NCBI RefSeq assembly: GCF_001590985.1
Contig: NZ_BCTX01000009.1
Span: 26,691-90,690 of the forward strand
Source: Novosphingobium naphthalenivorans NBRC 102051
GTDB taxonomy: Bacteria; Pseudomonadota; Alphaproteobacteria; Sphingomonadales; Sphingomonadaceae
Direction: 5' to 3'
DNA: 64,000 bases
In this document: in pieces, positions 1 through 9,806 of the stretch
Layout: the number at the start of each line of letters is the position of its first letter
Numbering within the stretch: position 1 is the first letter of the stretch
Notes under the pieces: model-generated
The model's input: only the letters and a program-made list of their open reading frames with translations
Told to the model about the DNA's origin: nothing
The model's database searches: none
Program-made: the position numbers and the translations under genes

Positions 1-1988
<1,988 letters not shown>

Positions 1989-2016
1989 TCCCCTTGCACC
2001 GACGGCAGACATAGAA

Positions 2017-2044
2017 AAAGGGCCCCGGGAAACCGGGGCCCTTT
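2017..2044. terminator. Bidirectional intrinsic terminator between clpB and TBDT 1
   Basis: A perfect 12-bp stem (AAAGGGCCCCGG with CCGGGGCCCTTT) closes a GAAA loop and has a T-rich flank on one side and an A-rich flank on the other. It lies 29 bp after the clpB stop and 22 bp after the stop of the convergent receptor gene. It can therefore serve both transcripts. Confidence 0.9.
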
Positions 2045-2066
2045 CCTTTTGTGTATCCGCTCCGGA

Positions 2067-5033
2067 TCAGTACTTGGCAGTCACGTTCGCGAAGAATGTG
2101 CGGCCAGTATAGTCGTAGCCCGAATAGAGCGGGGTATTGCCGACCAGGCTGTAGGTGTCCGCCGAGATCCTCGGCAGCTTGGCGTTGGTCAGGTTGCGCA
2201 CGCCGATGGTGAACTCGAACTCGTCGTTGACGTCCCACTGGATGGAGGCCGAATGCAGGAAGTAGTCGGGAGTCTGGAGCTTGTAGTAATACTTGTAGAG
2301 TTCCAGGTTGTCCTGATTGACTTCACCCGTCAGCGAGTCCGTGGCGAGAACGGTATAAGTGTGGTCGCCGGTGCCTTTGATCCAGTCCAGTCCGTACCGG
2401 AACTTGACCGGGCCGATCTTGTAGCTGGCATCGAACGTCCCGGTCCATTCGGGCGTAGCGATCGTGTTGTTGTAGTCGATTTCAGCATCGTTGCTTCCAA
2501 GCGCGGTCGACTGCTTGGTGAACTTCGTGACCTGGGTCTCAAACTGGAATTCGCCCGGACCGATATCGCGAAGATATCGCAGGTTGAATTCGAAGCCCTG
2601 AGTTTTCTGGGTCGCGACGTTCACGTAGTTGTCGATCACGGTCAGTGCGTTGTTCGCATCGCGGCTCACGTACCGGCAATAACCGGCATCGGGGTTGAAG
2701 TTCGCCGAGCCATAGCAAAGGTTGGCGATATTCGAGCCGCCGACGCGTTGCACACCGTTGTTGATCTCGATGTTGAAGTAATCGAGCGAGACGGACAGTT
2801 TGCCTACCGACTGGGGAAGGACTGGCTGCAGGATGATACCCAGCGACAGGTTCTTGGACGTTTCCGCCTTCAGGCCGGTGCTTGAGCCGCCGCCGCCGTA
2901 GACCGACACGCCGTTCTTTTGTTCGAAGTCGGCGGGAAGGCCGGCTGCGGCACAGTTGGCCTTGAGGATGAGGTTCTTGCTGTCTGCGTAGTTGTCGCAA
3001 GGATCGTAGCTGCTCGAAAGGAAGCCGCTGGTAGCGCCAAGGTACTGTTCGAACAGGGCAGGTGCGCGGTAGGACGTGCCGTAGCTGCCCCGGAAGGTCA
3101 CGCCGCGAACCGGTGCGTATTCGACCGAGCCCTTGTACGTCCATTCGCCGCCGTAGGAACGGTAGTGGGTGTAGCGGCCCGAAGCGTCGAAGTTCAGGTT
3201 ATAGACGCCCGGCATGTTTGCCAGCACCGGCAGATAGACTTCACCGTAGACTTCCCAGACTTCATCCGAACCCACGGTTGGGGCGGCAGACGTCAGATTG
3301 TAAAGGTCGCCGGCGACGCTTTCTGCAGGCGGCTGGTCGTCGAGATGCGAATGGCGGTATTCGAGGCCGAGCGCTGCCTTGGCGATGCCGCCCGGCAGCT
3401 GGAACAGCGAACCGTCAAGGTTGAGCGAGCCGATATATTCGGCCGTCTTGGTGCTGCCGGTCACGGTTTGGGTGATGAAGTCGCGGTAAGCCTGCGAGAG
3501 ATTGCCGCCGACCGAAGCGGCATCGACGACGGGCGCAGCGACGCAGCCGTTGGACGTATCGACGCAGCTGAAAGTGCCGTCACCGTTGTCCACCACGTTG
3601 AGCGACTGGGCCACACGGCTGGTCAGGAAAGTGGCGGTGGAATACCGGGCCTTGGACCAGGAATAGCTGCCGTAGAGGTCGTAGCGCCAATCGCTCAGCC
3701 CGGTGTCGCCACGCAGGCCGCTCGCGGCCCGGTAGAAATCGACATTCTGCGAAGAATCGAGCAAGCCGAAGCCGATGAACGAACGCAGGGCGACCAGTTC
3801 GCCGTTCGATACTGCGGTCGGGTTGAGATAGGCCGTGTTGCGGAACAATTCCGGCACCAGCGGGCTGCCCACGGCGTAGTCCAGCGTGAGCTGACGATAC
3901 AGCGGCGACGAGGACTTGCGGTTGCTGTACAGGAACTCGCTGTAGAGTTCGGCGTTGCCAAGCGCATTAAGCTGATAGCTGCCCTGAGCAAACACGTTCA
4001 ATGTTTCCACCGGCGTGACCAGCGGTTCCTTCAGCATGTCTGGATCGAAGCTGTCGCGGGTATAGTAGTCAACGCCGGCGTAGCCGGGGGTGGCACCACC
4101 GGTTACAGAGGCGTCGGGGACGAAGCGGTTGTAGTATCCGGTCTCACCGGTGAGGCGGTCCTGGCCTTCGCGGGTCCTGACGCCGATGGTGTTGATCGTC
4201 ACGCCGCCATTGTCGAGCGTGAAGCACTTCGGTTCGCCGGTGTTCGGATCGATGTAGTCGTTGGCACCAAACGCAGTGCCCTGTCCATCAAGGTAGCCGC
4301 CGATCGGGCACTTGGTGAAATCGACGTCGCCCATGCTGACGGCGTTGCGCTTGCGCCAGTCGACCGAAACATTGAAGTTCCAGTTGTCGCCTTTGGCGCC
4401 GAACAGGCCGGAAAGGCGGCGGTCGAGCCCGGTGCCGATTTCAGGGACGTTCACCTGCGCGTCGAGCTTGAAGCCGGTGAACTTGTTGTCGGTGATGATG
4501 TTGATGACGCCGGCGACGGCGTCCGAACCGTAGATCGAGGAGGCGCCGGCCTTGAGTACTTCGACCCGGTCGACCGCAGTGGTCGGGATCGTGTTGAGGT
4601 CGACCGCGCCGACCGCACCGCGGGTGCCGGCCGGAGCCAGACGGTGGCCGTTCAGCAGCACCAGTGTGCGCGTCGGACCCAGGCCGCGCAGGCCGATGGT
4701 GTTGACGCCGGTGCCGCCATCGACGACGTAGCCGCCGTAGAAGTTGTTGATCTGCGATCCGCCCTGCGTGACGGAAGAACTCTGAAGGGCATCGGTCGTG
4801 GAGTTGAAGCCCTGTTCCGTCATCGAGTCACGCGTGATGACCGTCAGCGGTTCCGGCGACGTGAAAGTGTCGTGACGGATACGGCTGCCGGTGACGATGA
4901 TCGCGGTCGATTCCGGCTCTGCCTTTGCCGAAGCCTCGGTGTCCTGAGCCCAAACCGTTGCAGGATTCAGCGCTCCGGCAAGAGTGAGGCACGTAGCGCT
5001 TCTCAGCGCAGCCTTCTTTATGGATGTTTTCAC
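2067..5033 (-). CDS. TonB-dependent outer-membrane receptor (TBDT 1)
   Basis: 988-aa outer-membrane beta-barrel receptor importing an unknown ligand with energy from TonB-ExbBD. A signal peptide ends near VWAQD (about residue 30). It is followed by the IIVTGSRI TonB-box region and a plug domain containing GLRGLGPTRTLVLLNGHRL and ASSIYGSDAVAGVINIIT. A long barrel ends in an aromatic residue (AKY). The start is GTG, preceded by GCAACAAGGGACAC. The N-terminal stretch KKAALRSATC and this leader are shared with the second receptor at 9807-12722, so the two belong to one receptor subfamily. The ligand cannot be read from sequence. Some relatives import carbohydrates, siderophores or peptides. Confidence 0.93.
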   Translation of the reverse strand: MKTSIKKAALRSATCLTLAGALNPATVWAQDTEASAKAEPESTAIIVTGSRIRHDTFTSPEPLTVITRDSMTEQGFNSTTDALQSSSVTQGGSQINNFYGGYVVDGGTGVNTIGLRGLGPTRTLVLLNGHRLAPAGTRGAVGAVDLNTIPTTAVDRVEVLKAGASSIYGSDAVAGVINIITDNKFTGFKLDAQVNVPEIGTGLDRRLSGLFGAKGDNWNFNVSVDWRKRNAVSMGDVDFTKCPIGGYLDGQGTAFGANDYIDPNTGEPKCFTLDNGGVTINTIGVRTREGQDRLTGETGYYNRFVPDASVTGGATPGYAGVDYYTRDSFDPDMLKEPLVTPVETLNVFAQGSYQLNALGNAELYSEFLYSNRKSSSPLYRQLTLDYAVGSPLVPELFRNTAYLNPTAVSNGELVALRSFIGFGLLDSSQNVDFYRAASGLRGDTGLSDWRYDLYGSYSWSKARYSTATFLTSRVAQSLNVVDNGDGTFSCVDTSNGCVAAPVVDAASVGGNLSQAYRDFITQTVTGSTKTAEYIGSLNLDGSLFQLPGGIAKAALGLEYRHSHLDDQPPAESVAGDLYNLTSAAPTVGSDEVWEVYGEVYLPVLANMPGVYNLNFDASGRYTHYRSYGGEWTYKGSVEYAPVRGVTFRGSYGTSYRAPALFEQYLGATSGFLSSSYDPCDNYADSKNLILKANCAAAGLPADFEQKNGVSVYGGGGSSTGLKAETSKNLSLGIILQPVLPQSVGKLSVSLDYFNIEINNGVQRVGGSNIANLCYGSANFNPDAGYCRYVSRDANNALTVIDNYVNVATQKTQGFEFNLRYLRDIGPGEFQFETQVTKFTKQSTALGSNDAEIDYNNTIATPEWTGTFDASYKIGPVKFRYGLDWIKGTGDHTYTVLATDSLTGEVNQDNLELYKYYYKLQTPDYFLHSASIQWDVNDEFEFTIGVRNLTNAKLPRISADTYSLVGNTPLYSGYDYTGRTFFANVTAKY

Positions 5034-5606
5034 GTGATGTGTCCCTTGTTGCCCCGGTCATCCGTTGTTGGGTTGTGACACTCCCACAAAGGATGGCCGA
5101 ACTTTGGTGGCAGCGTGACGCAGGCTTTGAATGCGTTGCTGCATTTATGTTGCCCCGGCCATTCCCCTTTCGGGCGTGACGTTCCCTTACGGAATGCCCG
5201 GACTTGGTGGCAGCCCATCCTGTGAATGCTTGGCCGCCCTGCAGAGGTTGTTGCTCCACCTGAACATCGGTTCAACTATTTTTGCAGGATGTAGATGTTT
5301 GGCAAATTCAGTGTGTCTATATGGTTACATACTTTGGAGAGGGAGCAAGATTTGTTCCGGAAGCACACATGAATGCTAGTCTGGAAAAGGTTTTGATACG
5401 CTGCGTAGTAGATGGTGTCTTTGTGGAAAATGTTACGCAGGACTTTTACATTACGTAATAATATTACTTCGCAGATCTGCTTGTGCAGAAGCGCAGCCGT
5501 GTCTCGGTGACAGGCTGGCAAGCCGTGCCAGTTGATTATTTACTGGCGCTGTGTGGGTGACTGACCCCTTGTGCAGGGGGGGGCAGTGAGCGGGCGGCAG
5601 CGTGCG
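5034..5606. other. 573-bp leader and intergenic region of TBDT 1
   Basis: This gap separates the receptor start from the end of the next minus-strand gene. The part next to the receptor (5047-5243) holds an imperfect tandem duplication. The rest, about 5270-5540, is visibly AT-richer than its surroundings and contains a 10-bp palindrome, ATTACGTAAT, near 5452. An 81-codon minus-strand frame in it has no family resemblance and I do not call it a gene. The receptor promoter probably lies here. Confidence 0.6.
5047..5243 (-). repeat. Imperfect tandem duplication (two units of about 97 bp) in the TBDT 1 leader
   Basis: Unit A (5047-5143) and unit B (5148-5243) align along their whole length with a period of 101 bp. 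On the plus strand both carry TGTTGCCCCGG, GTGAC followed by TCCC, CTTGGTGGCAGC (with one extra T in unit A), TGAATGC and CTGCA. Both can fold into a hairpin. In unit A, GGCCATCC pairs with GGATGACC. In unit B, GGCATTCC pairs with GGAATGGCC. Arms differ between copies but pairing is mostly kept, which hints at RNA structure. Both hairpin loops contain GTCAC on the coding strand. Confidence 0.75.
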
Positions 5607-6140
5607 CTATTCGACCCGGCGCATCTTGACCGAGGGCTGGCCGGCCACGGACACGCGAAACGTGCCGAGCGAGCCGCGTTTGACCTTCACGGCATTGCCG
5701 GGCTTGGGGGACAGGATGAAGCTGCGAGTGTCGTTCTGCTCCCAGACGCTTCCATCGGCCAGCTTGATGTGCCAGCCGCCGGGAGTCCTGCGAGCGCTTT
5801 CGATTGTCGATTCAATCTCGTCGATCCGGTTTTCGTCTTCATCGTCACCGCCGAAGCCCATGAGTTTGCCGATCGGCGCCGTGAAGCCGAACAGTCCGCG
5901 GCGGGCCCGTTTGACGGCTTCCTTGTCGGTGATGACCACTTCGTTCTTGCGGGTCGCTTCGTCGAGCGCGGCGGTCTTGGCGTCGTAGCAGGCCAGGCGT
6001 GCCGTCGGGTCTGCGATCGTACGGCAATCCATAAGCTGGCTGTAGAGGGCTGGCGGGGGCGCCTTGTCGTCGTCCTTTGCAAGCGCGCTCTGAGGAATGA
6101 TGACAACAGTAGCCAGTGTAAGCAGGAATTTCTTGCTCAT
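5607..6140 (-). CDS. Secreted hypothetical protein (177 aa)
   Basis: I do not recognise a named family. A signal peptide (KKFLLTLATVVIIPQSALA) implies export to the periplasm. The mature part has a short Cys-containing segment (MDCRTIADPTARLACYDAKTAALD) resembling the N-terminal region of many small secreted proteobacterial proteins. It then has an acidic linker and a C-terminal beta-rich stretch (GGWHIKLADGSVWEQND) that looks like a small barrel or SH3-like fold. A ribosome site AAGGGA lies 6 nt before the ATG. It is transcribed divergently from the next small secreted gene. No function is proposed. Confidence 0.75.
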   Translation of the reverse strand: MSKKFLLTLATVVIIPQSALAKDDDKAPPPALYSQLMDCRTIADPTARLACYDAKTAALDEATRKNEVVITDKEAVKRARRGLFGFTAPIGKLMGFGGDDEDENRIDEIESTIESARRTPGGWHIKLADGSVWEQNDTRSFILSPKPGNAVKVKRGSLGTFRVSVAGQPSVKMRRVE

Positions 6141-6324
6141 GCCCGATCCCTTTGTGGCTTGGATTGTGGTTGCTTAGCAACGATCACAAGGATCGGGCAA
6201 GTCAACGGGAGGGTGACGGCAGGTGTTTCCACGGCTGTTCTTGCTGCGCTTGCACAAGAGGGGCGACAACCTTTCGAGGGTTTGTTAGGCTTCGAATATT
6301 CAGCAATTTACTAGGATGAACATA

Positions 6325-6576
6325 ATGAAAGCGCTCGCAATTTTGGCCGTTGGCGCAGTATTGGCTGTTTCCGCCGCGCCGGCCGCTTTTGCCAGTACCA
6401 ATGATGATCCCGGCAAAGGCGACGCCAACCGCGTCATTTGCCGCAGCATGTCGGTGACTGGTTCGCGTCTCAAGAAGACCCGCCTGTGCCTTACGGCTCG
6501 GCAATGGGATGAATACCGAGCCGATACGCGCCAGAAAGTGGAATTGTCCCAGATGCAGAAAGGGAAGAGCAACTGA
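6325..6576 (+). CDS. Small secreted hypothetical protein (83 aa)
   Basis: Short exported protein with a hydrophobic signal segment (ALAILAVGAVLAVSAAPAAFA). The mature part is about 58 residues and carries two cysteines (VICR and RLCL) around TGSRLKKTR, followed by TARQWDEYR. This arrangement recurs in small secreted proteins of sphingomonads whose role is unknown to me. I chose ATG 6325 rather than the ATG at 6316 because the AGG at 6313-6315 is at proper spacing only for the later codon. A disulphide between the two cysteines is possible. Confidence 0.7.
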   Translation: MKALAILAVGAVLAVSAAPAAFASTNDDPGKGDANRVICRSMSVTGSRLKKTRLCLTARQWDEYRADTRQKVELSQMQKGKSN

Positions 6577-6694
6577 GCCGGGGAAGGGCGCTTCTTTCTC
6601 TCTGAACTTGCCGCGCTGCACCTGGCCTTGTAGCGGGTGGAGGCAATGCATCGAGGCTGGCGCGCCCGGTCGTTTGCCGATCTGATACGAGCCC

Positions 6695-8164
6695 ATGACT
6701 GACCGCCTCCCACCGCTTCTTTCCCGTGCCCGTGAACTGATGAACGCCGGCCGGGTGATCGAGGCAATCGCTGCGTACAAGGATTTGCTGGCCGCCTTTC
6801 CGGACTTGCCGGACAGTTGGTTCAATCTCGCCTACTTGCAGCGGCAGGCGCGTCAGTTCGATGCTGCCTTGCAGTCATACCAGATGGCGCTGGCGAAGGG
6901 GGTGTCCGGCGCGGAGGAAGTCCACCTCAACCGCGCCGCCATCCTGACCGACCACATGGCGCGCCCGGAAGAGGGGGCGGTTGAACTGCGCCGCGCGCTT
7001 GAGCTCAAGCCGGACTATGTTCCGGCCCTGCTCAATCTCGGCAATCTCTGTGAAGACCTGGGGCAACGCGAAGAGGCGCGGCGGCTCTATGACCGGGCGC
7101 TGGAAGCCGATCCCCGTTGCATGCTTGCGCTGGCGCGGGGGGCTTTGCTGGCCGATGTGTCCGGCCCCGGGGATCCCCTGATAGAGCGTGTACGCCGTGC
7201 CGCCGGTGACGCCAGCCTGAAACCCGGCGAACGGGCCGATCTCCTGTTTGCCCTTGGAACGTTGCTGGACCGTTGCCGTGATTACGATGCGGCTTTTACG
7301 GCGTTCAACGCCGCGAACCTTGCCGCCCGGCAAGCGCTGGGACCCCGCTTCCCGGGTTACAGTGGTGCAGCAGCCAGTCAGGCGATGGAGAGGATACGCC
7401 GGGCTTTCCCGAGCGCATCGCCGCCATCGGAGTCATCCGGCGGCCCCGGCGCTGCGCCTGTCTTCATTTGCGGCATGTTCCGCTCGGGATCGACGCTGGT
7501 CGAACAGATCCTGTCGCGCCATTCCCGGGTGACGGCGGGCGGGGAGCTGGATCTGATCCCTGCGATCGTGCAGTCGCTGGCTGCTGGCTATCCGGAAAAT
7601 GCCGCTGCGCTCGATGATGCTGCCCTTGCCCGGTTACGCGCCTCTTATCTGCAGGCCCTGCACCGGCGCCATCCGGATGCTGACCTGGTGACGGACAAGC
7701 GGCCCGATAATTTCCTGCATATCGGCCTGATCAAGCGTCTGTTTCCCGATGCGAAGATTGTCCACACGACCCGCGATCCGCTCGACAATTGCCTCGCGAT
7801 CCACTTTCTGCATCTCGGGCCGCAGATGCCTTATGGTTTCGATCTTGAGGATGCCGGGCACTGGTATCGTGAATACGAGAAGCTGATGGCGCATTGGAAA
7901 GCGCTGTGGCCCGACGACATCGTCGATGTGCATTACGACGATCTGGTGAGGGATACCGAAGGCGAAGTCCGGCGCCTGCTCGACAGGCTGGGACTGGGCT
8001 GGGAAGAGCCATGCCTGGAATTCCACAAGGCTGCCAATGCGGTGAAAACCGCCAGCGCATGGCAGGTGCGCGAACCGATCTATGCGCGCTCATCGGGGCG
8101 CTGGCGCAATTATGCCGGCCACATCGGCAAACTCAGAGGTGTGCTCGGACTGTCTGCGCGTTAG
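6695..8164 (+). CDS. TPR-repeat sulfotransferase family protein
   Basis: 489-aa protein with about 200 residues of tetratricopeptide repeats followed by a PAPS-dependent sulfotransferase domain. The PAPS 5'-phosphosulfate loop is FICGMFRSGSTLVEQIL. The 3'-phosphate site is TTRDPLDNC. TPR-sulfotransferases are common in sphingomonads beside TBDT genes, and their acceptor substrate is generally unknown. It has no signal peptide, so it should act in the cytosol. Its stop codon overlaps the stop of the convergent oxygenase gene by 3 nt. Sulfation of a protein, lipid or glycan are all possible. Confidence 0.88.
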   Translation: MTDRLPPLLSRARELMNAGRVIEAIAAYKDLLAAFPDLPDSWFNLAYLQRQARQFDAALQSYQMALAKGVSGAEEVHLNRAAILTDHMARPEEGAVELRRALELKPDYVPALLNLGNLCEDLGQREEARRLYDRALEADPRCMLALARGALLADVSGPGDPLIERVRRAAGDASLKPGERADLLFALGTLLDRCRDYDAAFTAFNAANLAARQALGPRFPGYSGAAASQAMERIRRAFPSASPPSESSGGPGAAPVFICGMFRSGSTLVEQILSRHSRVTAGGELDLIPAIVQSLAAGYPENAAALDDAALARLRASYLQALHRRHPDADLVTDKRPDNFLHIGLIKRLFPDAKIVHTTRDPLDNCLAIHFLHLGPQMPYGFDLEDAGHWYREYEKLMAHWKALWPDDIVDVHYDDLVRDTEGEVRRLLDRLGLGWEEPCLEFHKAANAVKTASAWQVREPIYARSSGRWRNYAGHIGKLRGVLGLSAR

Positions 8165-9693
8165 GTCCTGACCCTGGACATGGGGCCAGGGGAAATGTCG
8201 AAGGCTACCGTCATGCGTTCGCCTTCATGGATCGGCCGGGTGCCGTGCCACATGATCGAGGGGAACAGCACGAGTTGACCTGGCCTGGGGCGGATCGTGC
8301 GAAAGGCAGGCGGGCAGTCTCGGAATTCAGGCTGGTCGCCCAGTGTCAGCCAGCCTGCGTGCGGATCGGTCGCGTCCATGTCGCCGGGCACGGCGACATA
8401 GAATGCGGAACTGAACCAGCCTTGCGTGTGGATGTGCGCGGAATGATGCCCCTCGCCAGTGAGGCGGACGGACCATGAACCGGAAAAGCGGATGTCCGGC
8501 GGCCGTATGCCCAGCGTAGGGTGGTTTGGATCGACCGGTGGCAATTGTGCGACATGAGCTTTGACCGCTTCGACGACCGCGGCGCGCAACGCGCGTATTT
8601 CCGGTTCGATGCGCGCGAACAGGCGGCCGCTGGTCTGGGTGCCGGTCCGAACCGATTGTTCCAGCGGCTGGTGGCTCGTGGCGCTGTGAAGCGTCCTGAG
8701 GAAGGTCGCCAGCTTGTCCAGGGCGCCGATGCGGGCGCCGATATCGTGAACGCCGATCAGCCGTTCGTCGCCTTCGAGCCATTGCGAGCGGGCATCGCCG
8801 GTCATGCGCCAGGCGGTCGCGATGTAGGGCCAGAAGTGCTGGGCACCGGGCTGTCCGGTCCAGGCCTGCGCCACGGCTGCGGCATCGTCCGGGCGTCCGG
8901 CGTGGAGCAGGTGGCGCGTGAAATGGAGCGCGACACCGGCATCGGCCGCGCGGCCGATGTTCAGGAATGCCGCATAGGCAGCATCATATTGTTCGAGTTC
9001 ATCAAGGCAGGCTGCCTCGATCGACAGAAAGAAGAGATCGGGTGGGCAGGCGGCCTTGCCGGTTCGCGCGGCTGCCAGAGCCGCGGTGTACTTCTTGGCG
9101 TGAAACAGGCCCAGAATGAGCTCTCGCCACAGGCCGGTATCTGCCGGACGGTGGTCGATGGCGGCCCGAAGCGTGCGCCAGGAGGCATCGCCTTCGCCAG
9201 CCTGCCAGCGAAGCCGTACCAGCGCCGCGTGGCCTTCGGCCCAGCCCGGCTCCTGGTGAAGTTCGGCTTCCAGCATGGTTTCCGCAGCATTGGCCGATCC
9301 TGCCGCGAGCAGGGCTCCTACGTGGCTGAGTTGAAGTTGCCGGTCACGCGGCGGAGCCAGCGCTGCTGCGCGGGAAAAAGCGTCGCGCGCATCAAGCCCG
9401 GCATCCAGTGTGACTTGCGCCAGCCCATGGGCGATCCGCGCATCGGCCGGGGCCAGCATGGCGGCTTTCCCCAAGTGCCCGAGGGCGGCCTCGTTTTCAT
9501 CAAGCGAGCGGTGCAGCAGGCCCATCATTTGATGAACGCGCGGGTCCTGCAATGCTTCGGCCGGGGCCGCGTGCAGCAGCGCCAGGGCTTCGCGTTCGGT
9601 CCAGTCTTGCTGGGACTGGATGGCGCGGCGCAGCAATTCGTCCACCGAAAGGAAAGAGGCCTGGTCCCGGGCGATCTTTTCGTCCTGTTGCAT
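8161..9693 (-). CDS. TPR-repeat putative 2OG-Fe(II) oxygenase
   Basis: 510-aa protein. About 270 N-terminal residues are TPR-like Ala/Leu-rich helices. The C-terminal domain matches the putative 2OG-Fe(II) oxygenase family, with HSAHIHTQGW (likely metal-binding histidines), a following SAFYVAVP strand and GQLVLFPSIMWHGTRPI carrying the distal histidine and 2-oxoglutarate-binding region. The expected reaction is hydroxylation of an unknown substrate, possibly a protein. I start at ATG 9693, which has a weak GGGA site. A GTG 30 nt upstream has none. It lies downstream of TBDT 2 on the same strand but beyond a terminator. Confidence 0.85.
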   Translation of the reverse strand: MQQDEKIARDQASFLSVDELLRRAIQSQQDWTEREALALLHAAPAEALQDPRVHQMMGLLHRSLDENEAALGHLGKAAMLAPADARIAHGLAQVTLDAGLDARDAFSRAAALAPPRDRQLQLSHVGALLAAGSANAAETMLEAELHQEPGWAEGHAALVRLRWQAGEGDASWRTLRAAIDHRPADTGLWRELILGLFHAKKYTAALAAARTGKAACPPDLFFLSIEAACLDELEQYDAAYAAFLNIGRAADAGVALHFTRHLLHAGRPDDAAAVAQAWTGQPGAQHFWPYIATAWRMTGDARSQWLEGDERLIGVHDIGARIGALDKLATFLRTLHSATSHQPLEQSVRTGTQTSGRLFARIEPEIRALRAAVVEAVKAHVAQLPPVDPNHPTLGIRPPDIRFSGSWSVRLTGEGHHSAHIHTQGWFSSAFYVAVPGDMDATDPHAGWLTLGDQPEFRDCPPAFRTIRPRPGQLVLFPSIMWHGTRPIHEGERMTVAFDISPGPMSRVRT

Positions 9694-9756
9694 TGCGGTT
9701 CCCGTTGCGCCGAGAGGGGGCACGTAAAAACTGGCCCGGGTTCTAGAATAAAGAAA

Positions 9757-9781
9757 GGCGGCGAGCCAATGGCCCGCCGCC
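9757..9781 (-). terminator. Intrinsic terminator after TBDT 2
   Basis: GGCGGCG-a-GCC pairs with GGC-c-CGCCGCC around an AAT loop. On the minus strand the stem is followed by a T-rich run (TTTCTTTATTC). It lies 25 bp past the TBDT 2 stop and before the oxygenase start, so readthrough between the two genes should be limited. Confidence 0.8.
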
Positions 9782-9806
9782 CAACTTTTTCACGCTTGGC
9801 GAAGGA

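Noticed and set aside
2919..5078. 719-codon plus-strand frame antisense to TBDT 1
   Set aside because: It lies opposite a clear receptor gene and has no family resemblance. High GC keeps antisense frames open.
5276..5521. 81-codon minus-strand frame in the AT-rich region upstream of TBDT 1
   Set aside because: Protein is Cys/Ile/Asn-rich without a ribosome site or known pattern. More likely promoter DNA.
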